Positions 1 to 12,036 are shown, counted from the first letter of the stretch. The stretch is 44,001 nt of DNA from Chromera velia (GCA_018398765.1 JAHBMJ010000168.1:80929-124929), one strand, 5' to 3'. Translations and numbers: made by a program. The notes: generated by a model not told the origin, from the letters alone.

Positions 1-1479
1 AACTAGGAAGAAGCGGACTACTCAGCCTTGTTTCCTAGTTTCCCACATACAGTGAGAAAGCACTGATCACTGCTGAACTGCAGCCTTCGTCAATTGTCTG
101 TCTGCTCTGACAGGGGACAGAAAAGAAACGATTCCATAATTTTAACCACAAGTAAGGTTAACCTTCGTTTAAAAATTGATTTTCGAAAGTTGAAATAGAT
201 TTAAAGGAGACAGATTTTTTTTTAATCCATGCATCACGCTTTTTTTGTATCCTTTGCCGGGGTCTTGGCCTGAACTACCATGGTAGTGGTAGGGGCCTTT
301 GGGCTCCCAAGTTACCGCCCCATGGTTACCAAAGTGATGGTAACTCGCCGCCTCCCCAAGGGGCCTGGACCGCCCGGTAGTAACTCCTAACCGTATTGTG
401 TAAACTAACCAAATTTTTAACTTTTAAAAGCATTCAAAATGATGTTTAGAACACGTTTGAATGCTTTTTGAGGGAGGTTACTTCATTTTTGAGGGGGGTC
501 AAAAAAGGTTACGGGTTATCTGGTTTTAGATCTGGTTACGGGGAATTTGGGGGCAAAGTGAGTATAACACATCATTTTTCATCATTTTTGACCATAACCT
601 GAATTGTTTAACAATCTTAAAGCCAGTTTTGTGAGTAACCAAACGTAACTAATTGATTGACACCACTTTTGACTGATGGTTACATGTCACACTTTGTAAA
701 GGGGAGGTGTAGGGTCAGTAACCATGATGTAACCGGCTGAAGTGCCCCCCCCTAGAGAATCCTTCAGGATTGCTCGAAGGAACAAAAAAATGGTGCGGTG
801 GTCTTGAAGAAACTCTCAGATCCAGACATCACTCCCGTATGTTCCCATCAAACTACGAATAAAGCTCCTTTTTCATTTCGCACGATAGATCTGAATAATT
901 CAGCATTGAGAGAGACAGACATTGAGAAGCGAAGCCTAACACATTGCATGCATCCATATGCACTGTCAGACGTTAGAAGAACCTCCCGGCAAAAGGAGGA
1001 AGAACGAGGAAGGAAGATGCAAAAGAATTCAACACATGCACGTTCCCTCCATATAATTTGGCCCCGGGAAGATCCCGCGCGGGAAGCGAATTTTCTTGGG
1101 CGCGCGCACTAGCTGCGCGCGCCGATGTTATCGCGCTGCCCTCGCTCCTTCTGAGTCCGGCCTTCAATCCTCTTCGTAGCTAGATCGACTCGATCAAGCA
1201 GTCACTTGTACGTGTGGTTTCAACTCTTATTTGCGCCTTTCTTCCTTGCACATTGCGTTTTTGTCCATCCGTCTCGGCAATCAACTTTAGTGCAAGGATG
1301 TGCATCGTGTCCACAGGCTCAATACTGGGGTGTGACTGGCAGGAAGAGCTGTGAGGCGTTGCGAACATGTTGCACAAAGTGACCTCATCCCTTCCATTGT
1401 GATCGGATACTCTGCTGGCTCTTTGCTTCTATCGTCATTGTGTTGAAGCCGTTCAATCATTGGAACTCTTTGAAACAAG
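1..1479. other. Gene-poor left flank
   Basis: I see no supported gene in this stretch. The first 780 bases are AT-richer, carry many GTTAC/GTAAC words on both strands and contain the perfect 14-base palindrome ACTACCATGGTAGT near 274-287. From about 1030 the composition becomes GC-rich, with two short palindromic elements, consistent with the upstream region of the gene starting at 1480. Short open frames at 798-1112 and on the minus strand have no protein-like composition and were not called. Confidence 0.5.
1066..1123. promoter_or_regulatory. GC-rich palindromes upstream of the PARP-like gene
   Basis: Position 1074-1083 is the palindrome CCCGCGCGGG, followed by AAGCG, which resembles the E2F/DP consensus (TTTSSCGC read on the opposite strand). 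Fifteen bases on, 1099-1123 is a perfect inverted repeat with 10-base arms (GGCGCGCGCA and its complement) around a 5-base spacer. They lie about 360-410 bases before the ATG at 1480 in otherwise less GC-rich sequence. The link to transcription is inference. Confidence 0.3.
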
Positions 1480-2988
1480 ATGCCTAGCGTGGAAAATGCA
1501 GTTTTTTTGGTACTGGTGGTTTCCTGTCTCGTTGCTTGTTCTTGTCTGATGTTCTTCTGCGTCTTGAAAGTGGAGCAGAAACTTTTGATGAAGAACCCTA
1601 GACTATCTTTCAAAGCTGTTCTGGAGAGCACGGGATCCTCCTTAGAGCAAATCGTCAGTGAGGTCTTTCCTGTAATGCTTCGCTTGGTCTTCTCTCTTCA
1701 GTCTCTTTGAAGCCGTCTCCGTCTCCGACCTCTGTTGTTTGATTGCTGTTGCTTTGCTTTGGCCCCTGCTTTCCTTCTTGACGTTTGTCTTCGGTTTTCC
1801 TGTCCGTCTATCTGCAGAGAAGCCAGGAATGCACATTGATCGAGTGGCTCTCTCTGATGGAATCCTCCACGGGTGACAAGTGAGTCTGCTTCCCATTACC
1901 TGTATAACTCCTGAAGTTCGTCGAGTTTGCTTCGCAGGGAGGCTAGTAGACCATCTTTGTTTCAGAGTGTTCCAGCAGTCCATTGCGGAGAGAGTATCCA
2001 CTGTGATTGGATGCCTCTTTCTCTCGTGAGTTTCCGTGTCTTTCGTTGCAAGGAACCTCTCTTCTTCCTCTCTTCTTCCCAGCAGGCTCGTTCTGAGTGC
2101 TGTGAAGCTTCACCTCATTCTCCGGCTTCTCGTGAGGCGCTGCGTTGGCCTGTCTGTGAGGAGCATCCGCAGCTTCATTCGGGAGCTGCAGAGGACGAAC
2201 ACCCACCAATTCACGTACAAAGAAGCCCTCGCGGTGTCGCAGTTCCTCGACAGACAGCAGCAGTACGTTTCGGAGTCTTCAGACACCCTTGCGCAGACTG
2301 CACACCTCTGTTGCGACGCAAAAGGAAACCCCCGATTTGCCAAGGCGCAAGAGCTCTCGGGTGTTTTGGCGATTTCGGAGGTAGTGCAGGAGGTGCAGCT
2401 GTTGGTTGGGGGCTTCGAGGCAACCTTCTCTGCCACGGGGGTGACGGGAAGCTTCAGGGTGTTGAAGGAGATGCAGCAGACGACACGGGGCCTGAGAGTC
2501 AAGTACGAGGAGGCCATACTCTCGATGTGAGTGAGTGAGGGAGGGGGGGCGGGCGAGTGGACCGGGGTGTGTGGGTGTGTGGAAGGGGCTTGGGGTATTT
2601 TTTGAGAGTGAAAGAAGATGAAAGTCACATGAGGTTGAGTTAAGGTGCAGTTGTTTTGTCACAAAACTTCTCAATTTGCTTCCCTCCTCTCTTGGGCATC
2701 TTTTGCTCTTCTATCCTCCCTGGCTCTGTTTTCTGTTGTGCGTCTCATCCACGTTTGCCTGGTGCAAGTGATCAGGTTGCACCTTTCTGTTTCAAAACTT
2801 GTGCATGCATGCATGCAGTCTCCGCCTGTTGGACAATCAGACGGTGGGGATCTCCGCACTCCTTCAAATGGTTCGTCTGCTTGGTAGTGGTGGTGGTGTG
2901 TCTGCTTTCTGTCTCTCTCTCTTTCCGTGTGCATGTGCGTCTGTGTAAGCATGCACGCACGCGAGCGTGTGCGTGCGTGCGTGCGTGC

Positions 2989-3027
<39 letters not shown>

Positions 3028-4367
3028 CGAGAGAGGAAGAGACAGAGAGAGAGAGAGTTTGCGTCCTTCTGCGTGAGAAAGTATGCTGGGAAACGGCAGG
3101 GCTGCGTCTATTTGTGCGAGTGGATGTGTTGCCGGGGTTTCCTTCCTGTACTGCGTGTCCTGAAACCACGTGGAGAACGGTCGGTCTCTTTCTTATCCAT
3201 CTGCACAGAGACGGTAGGTACAGGCGTGGTTCTTCCTTCTTCATCGCAATGCCTCTTCGTCTTTTCCGTGTATTTTCTCATTTCATTTCTGGCCTTGCTC
3301 ATTGGTCTTCTTCTCGTTTTGCCTTGGTTGTCGATGGGTCTGAAAGAGGCAAGGCTTACGTGTGAGTATCTTTCGAAAGAGTTCACTTTCTTCGGGTGCG
3401 TGTTTTCCTTTCTTCTCTCCGCCCTGACGTGATGCTTGCAGTGTCAACAGGCGCAGGCAGCCAGTGAGGATGCAACAGGGGTGAGTCTCGTCAGAGAGGA
3501 GGTAAGGAAACGACCTCGAGGGAGGGAGGCACCATGTCCTTCGCTCTCTTTGTATCCCTCCCTGTTCTGACTTTTCCTTTCTTCACCCATTGCCCAAATT
3601 TTGCATCCGCTTACTGTGTCTTCGTTTCTCTCTTCCTTCTCCTCTTCCATCAATGGACTCCACTTTTCCTCTCTTCTTTCTTCTCTTCTTTCCTGGACAG
3701 TTTTTCCCCTGTCTGCGCAGGGTGTCCCCCAGTCTGCTTGACGGGTGGAAGTGGATGGCCTTTCATTCAAGAGTGTTTTCGTCATTCTGTCTTTTGTCAT
3801 TTCTGTCGTCCTTAGTTCCTTTTGTTCTTTCTGCAAAGATCCTTCTTCTGAAGGAGAGAGCTGCCACATCGATACTCCGCCCTCCGTGCGTTTTTAAGCC
3901 CTCCTCCCCCTCTCACCCTTCCTTCGTGCAGCTGCAAAGTCTCCTCCCGACTGCACAGTTCTGCCTGAGGTCTTTCCAGAAGACCCGCACCCTCGTGTCT
4001 CTGAAGATCCTCGAAGCTCTCCACAACAACAACACAAGTAACACACAAAACAGCAGCAGCAACGGCACAGCAGGGACAAAGGACGGTGCAAAGCCGATGA
4101 AGAAAAGCAGCAGCAACAGGATGCTGAACTTTATGGGACGAGCCGTGCACCCCCTGTTGGCCGTCCCCCCCTACTGGGAGAGGGCGGGGCGGGGAGGGGG
4201 GGAGTCCGACGAGAGGGCACGCCGCGTCCATGTGTCCGCGTGCTCCGGGCCCATGCGGGAAGAAGTTTTGCGGGCTGCGGGGGAGGATGAGGAGGCTCAG
4301 GTGAGTTGAATTGATTAGGCGAGAAGGGGAAGGGACCGTTGCTTGACGTTGTGGCCTTGATCTGCTG

Positions 4368-4404
<37 letters not shown>

Positions 4405-7050
4405 GTGTGTGTGTGTGTGTGTGTGTCCACAGTATTGATAAAAGACCTTGGTTTCAAGGTACTGCGGAAGTGTATTTTCTTTGCGTCTAGTTGAAGAGAT
4501 GCAAGGCAGGAGGTATAAACGTGACGCAAAGTTCCTGAGAAGAGGCTTCAAAGGCGCTGTTCATTTGGTGACAGGGTCATGGGTGATGTTCGAGGTATGT
4601 CTTCGTTTGGCATCCTGCGTTGAACTGCGGGTTTTCTTGCGGGTGTGATGTCTTTGAGTGAAGGCTCTGAACAGACTTCGCTTCTTTTTTTTTTCTTTTG
4701 TTCCCTTGATTCTGTTCTTGTCTACATGTGAGTGAGTGCAGGTGGCTGTCCTTCGCCTGGAGATTTCTTCTCTCTGGACTTCGTTTGCAATTCGGAAGCT
4801 CTCTCTTGGTCGCACAGAGACCCTGGTGCCCTCTCAAAGGGAACACTTGGAGGATGAGAGTGGAGAGGGGGAAACAAATGGGAAAAGAGAGGACGAGGGA
4901 GACTTGACAGAGAAGGAGGGAAAGGGGGAGAAAGAGAACGCACTGCTCTCTTCATACAATGCAATGAACGGCTCATCATCGATGAAGGTGAAGGGATCGA
5001 GACCCAGGCCTCGATGTCTTGTGAATATTTCAGATTTTGGTGAGTAAGGCTCTGTTGGGGCTCTCGAATGGCTTTCGGCTTTCAGATGTCTTTTGCATCT
5101 TCGTGCGCTCTCTGGGTCCTCCTGCTCTTCTTGCATTGCATTCTATTACCGAACGCACAATTAATTAGCTTTTTCATTAATTTTGCATTCTATTACCGAA
5201 CGACTTTGTTTTGTTTGTCCCCCGCTCTGACTTCGTGTCGACATGTGTTCTCTGTGTATCACCAATTCGCTGCAGGTGCCAAAATTCCGAAAGGGCCGTC
5301 AAACTATTCAGACAAAACAGGAGCCACCGGGAGGTCGGAGGGGGGAGCTACGTCCTTTTTCTCTTCAGGCCCTCTGTCGGTTTCCGGTGTCTCGTCTTTT
5401 GTGCCTGCTTCCTCCCCTTTGGACAAGCTCTCCGGAGAGGCGCTCCTGTTTTGCGACATGCCTCCAGAATTGGCCAGCGTTCTCGCAAGGGAGGCAGCAG
5501 AGGCAGCATCAAAGAAGACGAGGGGAGGTGGGGGGTTCATCACACCAACGGGTCCGTCTCCCGCTGCATCGCCGACCCCCAAAAGCTCCCGATCGGCTGC
5601 AACTCCAGAGTGTGTGTTTGGGGGCGGGGGGACTCTGTCAACTACTGGGACTGGGAGTGCAGTGGGGGGACCGAGAAACGCTGGGGGGGCCAACTGGACG
5701 TTCTCTTTCGGGATGAGTCCAGACGGTCCCTTGGGCATTCACGGCTTTCCCGACCTGGTCGGACAGAGAGAGTTCACGGAGGGACCGGGGACAGTCACCG
5801 AAGAGGGTGCAGAAGAAAAGTGGGCGGGGACAGGGCCGGGGTCGGGTGAAGAAGCGAAGAAGGGCGGACTTCCGACAGGCATGCTCTGTTGCAGGTAGGT
5901 TAGTGGAATTCAGGCATGACCATATGTCTTTCTTGTCGTTCTCTGTGGTCAGGCATGACTTCTGCACTTCCCTTCCAAGACTCTCCCTCCCTCTCCCTCT
6001 TTCTCGCCCTCCCTCTCCCTCTCCATGTCTGAAGGAAAGGAGAGATCAGGACGTCGACTGCCTGCGCAGCCCACAGCTTCCAGGGAATTCGGACATCATC
6101 GCACATCTCGGTTCTGTGGGCTGTACTCACCTGAGTGTGAGAAGAGTCGAATCTGCATTCATGCTGATTTGATGTATGCAGGGTGTTGCTTGGGTATTGT
6201 CGTGAAGTCGAGACAGAGACAGAGGCGGAAGAGTGCCGAGATGGCGCGAGAGGGCAGATCGGCTTTGTGTCCCCCCCAGTCCGTCCGCCTCAGTTTGGGG
6301 GGTGGGGAGGGGGTTCTTCTTCGTCTTCTGCGTGTGAGAAGACGTCAGAGACGGCCTTGCCACAAGAGGTAGGGAGCCTGAAATAAAAGCGAAGGTAGAA
6401 GGGAGAAAACAGATTACAGCACAGAGAAGGATGACTTATTTTTCTGCTTGCCGGTTTGCTCGTCCGCCTTTCTCCTTTTTTGTCTATTTGCGTGTGTGTC
6501 TGTGTGTGTCTATAAGCGCGCTTGCTGGTCACTTTGCCTTCCATGTTTGACTGTGACTCTCTCTTCTGCTTCCATTTCTCAGCGACATGTTTGCATCGTT
6601 TGTGAGAGTGGAACAAGAATGAAAGGCAGACGGTCAGGCAGAGGCAGGGCAAAAAACTGCTTAGAGTTCGTCCGCCATTCATGGCATTCATGGCCTCCAA
6701 AGCTCGCTTTTCAGCCTTCGTTTCCTTGCTGTCGTCCCTCCTCGAATCATCAGCTTGCCCCGGTTGTCTCGGTTTCTTTCTGGCTGCTGCAGGTGTTATG
6801 GGAGCTGCCGATCCTTTCAGATTCGGCAGAACTGATGTGTGGCGGGTCTCTCTGGTGTGCATCCTCCGATTCAGTTGGAGGAGGGGCGAAAGGGTCGAGT
6901 AACGGGTGTGGGGGCGGGAGAGGCGCTGTTGGTGCCCGGCGTTTTGTTGTGTTTGACGGTGCGTGCGTGTACCCTGAGTTTGCAATTCTGCCGATAGAAA
7001 CTGCGGCCGCGTCTGCAGTCAGTGCTCGGCTTTCTCCGTCTCCGTCGTAA
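1480..7050 (+). CDS. Putative PARP-type ADP-ribosyltransferase domain protein, 11 exons
   Basis: Phase-consistent exons are 1480-1653, 1818-1879, 1942-2025, 2086-2526, 2819-2870, 3442-3480, 3932-4300, 4742-5039, 5276-5894, 6182-6368 and 6793-7050, giving about 860 residues. The N-terminus has a hydrophobic segment (residues 9-28, FLVLVVSCLVACSCLMFFCV), so it may be membrane-anchored. The middle is helical and unrecognised, then low-complexity and Gly/Ser/Glu-rich. The last two exons look like the end of a PARP catalytic domain: GMLCCRVLLG matches the strand usually written LCRVxLG, SSDSVGG matches the HDSVxG loop, and RRFVVFDGACVYPEFAI matches the final EYVVYDxxQVYPEYLI strands. PARPs transfer ADP-ribose from NAD to protein or nucleic acid. 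I cannot place the HG motif; the active-site Glu position before FVVF is Arg, so activity would be mono-transfer at best or absent. The exon 2/3 junction (donor 1879 or 1872; acceptor 1941 or 1937) is the weakest. Confidence 0.6.
2956..3058 (+). repeat. (GTGC)n/(GT)n/(GA)n microsatellite in intron
   Basis: Alternating GTGC units pass into a pure GT run and then GAGA. The repeat lies between exons 5 and 6 of the PARP-like gene and is noncoding. Confidence 0.9.
4371..4426 (+). repeat. (CT)n(GT)n microsatellite in intron
   Basis: A CT run of about 30 bases is followed by a GT run of about 20 bases, inside the intron after exon 7 of the PARP-like gene. Confidence 0.9.
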
Positions 7051-8700
7051 TTTCTTCAAGTGTTTCAGAAGAGAAAGGAGGTCCCATCTCTCTCTGTTGT
7101 ACATTGGTCGAAAAAATTTTCGCTCCCTTCATTCACGTTGGAGGGGAGTGCATCCATGGATTTGGTTCGTTTCATTCAAGAGCCTGCTCCAGGAAGTCAT
7201 TGAATTGAAATGGAGTAGTCATGGGCGTGCTGCCTTTTTTCTTCATGCGCTGCCCGCAGAGAGCGAAATTTCTTCTGAAAATGGGGTGGGCCGGCGGGTA
7301 GGTGTGCAAGCACGGATTGCTTCGGCAGTCCGTGTCATGCTGTTGCTCGAAACTTGTAAGATAGCTTGAAATCAGAAACACTGCTGTGCTTTTGGCATTC
7401 CTCGGGCTTTTTGGTGTCTGCATGAGAAACATTGGTTGGTCCACATAAAAATCATGCAAAGGAGAAAATTCGACAGCAAGGTCAACGCTTTCGTAAAAAT
7501 TGAATTCTGGTATTAAAATTTGCGTACAAAAATTGGCTGGGGCATGCAGAGGCTCGGGAGCAATATGCATCTCCGTCCTCTCTGAGTCTCTGTCAGTCTT
7601 TTCTCCTTGTCCCTTCCTCGTGCTTTCCCCCTTCACTCTGTCGGCCTCTGGGGATCTAAGCGGAGTCGCTCAGAAGCTGACTTAGGTAGTAGCTTAAAGA
7701 ACAATGGCCGGGTTTCTACATAGTAGGTTTCACTGGGCCTCCTGGTTAAAGTTCACCTCTGTATCTGGATTCTGAAACTTTAAATCTAGCTCAAAATGTG
7801 AATAAAATTCGAAATGATGAGCCAAATAAATCTTCATTAGTTTTTTAAAGAAAAATATGCCTGTACGTAATTTTCTACTAGGTATACTTTATACAAACTA
7901 CCGGGTACATGTGAAAATCACTTTCATTTATGTTACCAAGTAATATAGATTTGAAATTATAGTAAAAATATTATATACTTCCTGGTATGTATACTTTTTT
8001 AGTAGTATACTCTAAACTAGACTCAAAAAACCAAGTGTCTATTTTTTTTTTCAATGGTCTGCAACGTCTCGCAACACTTGTGCAACATCCATGCAACAAC
8101 TTACAACAGCTATAAAAACCAGTTGTTTAAGAAAAAAAAATAATTAACAAATAAATAAACATATATATATATATATATACATTATATTATATGATGATAT
8201 ACATGCACTAATTTTGTGACACGGCTAGATTTACTAATGCAACTTATATGCGACAAGTTGTGACAGGCACTGAGGGCATAATCGTTATGCATTCGATCAC
8301 CCCGAATCAATTCAACTGCCAATGGGCACACCAGTCAGGATGCCCGTCGCCGATGTTCCTTAACTACCGTCCATTCTCAGAGCAACGTGAAGCTGGGTGT
8401 AATACGAACTTGAAGTCACAAAGGAATAGAAGGAATGCGATAAGGGACTTGAAACTGAATTCATTCTTTATCTGATTCAGTGAATCTTTCCAGAGGGTGG
8501 ATGGTAAAGAATCGATCGTCATGCACACTTCTCCCCCTCCCTTTTCCCTTCTTATCCACTCACTTAGGTCCCACTATCTGCACCTTGATCTGCACCAACG
8601 AGTCGTACATACCACTTCCTTCTTAGTACCCCTTACTCAGTCTCATCCACGCACCCCCTTTTCCTTCTATTGCTCTCCTCCAGTAACTAGATCGTGAGGG
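7051..8700. other. 3' flank and AT-rich spacer
   Basis: No supported gene. 7051-7690 is ordinary composition and probably includes the 3' UTR of the PARP-like gene. 7690-8240 is strongly AT-rich, with TATAC-type palindromes, an (AT)n run at 8161-8180, and several GCAAC words spaced about 8-14 bases apart at 8062-8105. 8540-8700 belongs to a sequence that recurs near 11225-11420. Confidence 0.5.
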
Positions 8701-8823
8701 CCGGACCCTAGATTGTGAGGGCCTGTTTGTCAACCGCATTTTCTTTGTCTTCATCCTCCTCCCGCTTTGCTTGTGCCACCAAATCTATCCCCTCCTTCAT
8801 CTGTGGAGCCGTCAAGATCTCGA
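8590..8823 (+). repeat. Dispersed duplication, copy 1
   Basis: The segment from CACCAACGAGTC through the TCAGTCTCATCCAC and CTCTCCTCCAGTAACT blocks, on to GTGAGGGCCTGTTTGTCAAC and ATCTGTGGAGCC, reappears with few mismatches at 11227-11518. The right half overlaps a plausible minus-strand coding tail, so one copy probably arose from this gene end. Confidence 0.7.
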
Positions 8824-10095
8824 GAGACTTGGAGGAACGTGGGACGGGAAAGAGCCCGAGCTTTCTGAAAGCCCTTTTTGTGGTGTCTCCTGCTTCGAGA
8901 GTGACAGAAGGGATGAGAAACTGCCCAGCCACCTGAACGACTTCGATGATATTCAGATCGCCTTGGGTGTCGTCATCGTCCTCTGGGTCGCCTTGAGGTC
9001 TGCCCGTCGCACTATCCTTGCATGTTAGCTGCAAGAATCCGCGCTTGGAGATCGACAGCTGCAAGAATCCGCCCCCCCTTGCAGTCCGTCCTTCTGCTGT
9101 TCACGTTGAAGCATCATCGCTTCGTCAGCAATCAGAATCCTCAGCTTCTCCACTGCTCTCTCCCTCCGCCCGTCTTCGTCAAGCCTCTCAAAGAGGTTAT
9201 CCAGGTCTGCTTCATCGTAGGGGAAATCGATCTGCATAGAAAAACCCGATCGAAAGGCACCACACATGCACAGATTCAAACGACGTGAACAAAGTGCATC
9301 GAGCAGTGACACACACCCATTTGGTCACGTTTACCGCATGAGAAGCGGGGAGATCGAAGTCAAAGTCAGAGAGACGGAGCACTCAACTCAGGTCACAAAA
9401 AAAGGCAAACCAAGTGAAGGCAGGGGAAGCAAGCCAATTATGTCAAAAAAGGAATCCTGACCTCTTTTTCCATTTCTGCATCTGCTGGGAGGCCGTCGAA
9501 GTACGCGTGCTGCAGGATCTGCGCCATTGTTCTTCCCTCTCGCCTACAAGAGAAGCTTCTTTAGGAGGTCAAGGGCCTCGGGAGGCGATGCTGGAAGCAG
9601 CTCCAAAAAGTGGCGACGGCCCCTCGGTCACGTGAGGGACGCCTTCATGTATCTGCATATAAGCAAAAGGGCGGAAGGAACAGGTATGAACATGCATGAG
9701 GCGATCGACGTGGTCAGGAAGAAGAGAATAAAATTTGTTCCAGCACATTGCAAAGCACGGCACCCACGCGTACAATGAAAAAACACCTTCCGACTTCACA
9801 CATCCTCACACATAGTAAGAATAAAGAAATGCTATGCATCTTTCTTTCTGATTTCTTTCTATTGGGCCATGTTGGGTTCGATACCGTCACTGACAGACAC
9901 TGACAGGAGATGCAGGAAGGGAGTGCGCTGCGTTGGATTCTAGGTTGAATTATTCATTGCCAAATATGCCCCGAAAATGAACGTACTCACGTTTTTGCAA
10001 TACCGTCCTCCATCGAATCCACCCATGCGGGCGGGGGTGTGCCGATAATGTTCATGATCATCTGAAGCTGGTCGTCATTATTGGCGGCAAACTCC
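8708..10095 (-). pseudogene. Decayed MAPK-like protein kinase, C-lobe and C-terminal tail
   Basis: Four minus-strand segments fit the end of a MAPK/ERK7-like kinase. Exon 10095-9991 carries the subdomain X region (DDQLQMIMNIIGTPPPAW) and ends at a GTGAGT donor. It joins in phase to an exon at 9652 with ELLPASPPEALDLLKKLL and then LQHAYFDGLP (donor after 9462). Exon 9231-about 9090 carries the acidic L16-type tail (IDFPYDEADLD, LRILIADEA). An open frame at 9064-8708 may be the terminal exon. In this phase there is a TGA at 9630-9628, and the frame shifts near 9550 where the usual FDPxxR residues are missing. The N-lobe, ATP loop, HRD and DFG motifs are not found upstream, where a microsatellite begins. 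Either this is a truncated pseudogene or the assembly is faulty; family assignment is by motif only. Confidence 0.62.
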
Positions 10096-10375
10096 CTGCA
10101 AGACGAAGACAGAAAAAATGTGAAGTTGTCAACAGAAGTCAAAGTGTGCCATGAACAGCTGAAACGCTTTGCAACATTTCAAAACATTTTCGGTCACACC
10201 CTATGTGTGACCGCCATGCAAGTCACGCATGCATTCACTCAAACATTCACTCATTCTCATTCAGCTCATCCATTCACCTCATTCATTGACATAATTCATT
10301 CACCTCATTCATTCACCGCATCCATTCACCTCATTGATGCATGCATTCATTTGTTCATTCATTTACGCACCTAGT

Positions 10376-10406
10376 TTACGCACACATGCACGCACGCACG
10401 CACACA

Positions 10407-10449
<43 letters not shown>

Positions 10450-10457
10450 GCACACTT

Positions 10458-10488
<31 letters not shown>

Positions 10489-10529
10489 TCCGCACACTTA
10501 CACACCTATACACCCACACACACACACAC

Positions 10530-10571
<42 letters not shown>

Positions 10572-10734
10572 ACAAACACACACACGCACACACACACACA
10601 CACACACACATACACAGTGTCACTCCCTCACACACACACACCCTCACACACATGCACACACACACACCCACACCCACACACCCACCCACCCACCCACCCA
10701 CACATACACATACACATACACATACACANNNNNN

Positions 10735-10807
<73 letters not shown>

Positions 10808-10926
10808 CACACCTACATACACACACACCTACACACACACACCCACACCCACACAGAGAGAGAGGAGAGAGAAAGAGAGAGAGAGAGAGAGAGGGGGGGA
10901 GAGGGAGAGGGAGGGAGAGAGAGAGG

Positions 10927-10963
<37 letters not shown>

Positions 10964-10987
10964 AGAGAGAGAGAGAGAGAGAGAGGG
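10376..10987 (+). repeat. Long (CA)n then (GA)n microsatellite with assembly gap
   Basis: About 480 bases of CA-rich repeat, including (CCCA)n and (CATA)n variants, contain six N bases at 10729-10734. They pass directly into about 130 bases of GA repeat. Open frames here are pure repeat translations and are not genes. Confidence 0.97.
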
Positions 10988-11184
10988 CAGACTGACCTCT
11001 CCGCAACCTCGTTGCTTTTCATACTTTCCTTCGTCTTCCTCGGACTCCCCCGCAATCTGACCGCTCATCCCAATCTGTTGGTGACGGGCCTCCAGTGACG
11101 GGCCTGGGTCGAGGAGGTTTTGGAGGTGGAGGTGCATCGGCAGTAGAGGAGGGTACGTTGGCAGACTGGGGGGGGGCGTGGAGG

Positions 11185-11558
11185 TTAGTGCAGAGTACTT
11201 CGACGAGACGATCTGCGACATACACACCAACGAGTCAAACACACCACTTGCTTCTTAGTACCCCTCACTCAGTCTCATCCACATACCCCCTTTGCCTTCA
11301 ATTGTATGCTCTCCTCCAGTAACTCTTTCTTCTGAATTACCAACCCGGCCCCCTGGTGGGTCGCTGCATGGTCGCAGCCTCAGACTCTCAGAGAGGCCAG
11401 ACCCTAGATCGTGAGGGCCTGTTTGTCAACTGCATTTTCTTTGTTGTCATCCTCCTCCCGCTTTGTTTGTGCCACCAAATCTACCCCCTCCTTCATCTGT
11501 GGAGCCATCAAGATCTTGAGAGGGTAGTGCAGAGTACTTCGACGAGAAGATCTGCGAT
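11185..11558 (+). repeat. Dispersed duplication, copy 2, with flanking 34-base direct repeats
   Basis: 11227-11518 matches 8590-8823 with an insertion of about 60 bases near 11330-11395. It is bracketed by two near-identical blocks at 11185-11218 and 11525-11558 (core GTGCAGAGTACTTCGACGAG). The bracketing looks like an insertion with duplicated flank, or a nested duplication. Confidence 0.65.
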
Positions 11559-11571
11559 AGAGGAGTTTTTG

Positions 11572-12036
11572 TCAGGCGACATGAATGTTAAAACGGCATC
11601 CAGAGACTCTAACCCAAACCCCACACACACCCTCCAGTGATGGGCCTCCAGACAGTGTGGACGATGAGTGCGACCGTTGAATAGGTTGTCCGGGATGCAT
11701 GTCTGGCAGGCGCCGGAAAGTCAGCCCTCGAGATCTCAGAGCTTCCGTCGTCCTTTGTCTATACAGTTTGCAGTGTTCGAGAGCATCATTGCGATGAGCT
11801 GCCGGAGGGTTTGAAATTCGGGTGCCGTCGCGGCGAATGATGCGTGATGTTGACACCGGGTAATACAGAAGGTGTGTGCGTTCATCCCACATTATGACGG
11901 AGGAGGGAAGTGACCAGTGCTGAACTTCGGACGGCACTCTTCCCCCGAGGGACTCCACCTGCTCGTGTAAAGCTCCCTTCACATCTGCCAGATTATGCAT
12001 GCAGTAAGAGCTGGCCACCAACAGGGATTTGGCCAT
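11572..12036 (-). pseudogene. Unidentified coding remnant
   Basis: A 154-codon minus-strand frame has balanced, protein-like composition in its first 110 residues (for example SEVQHWSLPSSVIMWDERTH) and a weaker tail that overlaps repeated sequence. I recognise no domain. It lies downstream of another minus-strand open segment at 12362-12804, and both could be exons of one decayed gene. No clear splice signals join them. Confidence 0.3.

Noticed and set aside
1927..2538. 203-codon plus-strand frame overlapping exon 4
   Set aside because: It is an alternative frame of the same exon with Cys/Arg/Gly-rich, non-protein-like composition; the chosen frame has better composition and consistent splice phases.
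5276..5340. SDKTGA in the PARP-like gene, resembling the P-type ATPase phosphorylation motif
   Set aside because: The surrounding residues do not fit (no TLT after, no TM4 before), and the exon continues as low-complexity sequence; it is a chance match.
10334..11098. Long open frames of Thr-His or Cys-Val repeats
   Set aside because: They are translations of the CA/GA microsatellite on both strands.
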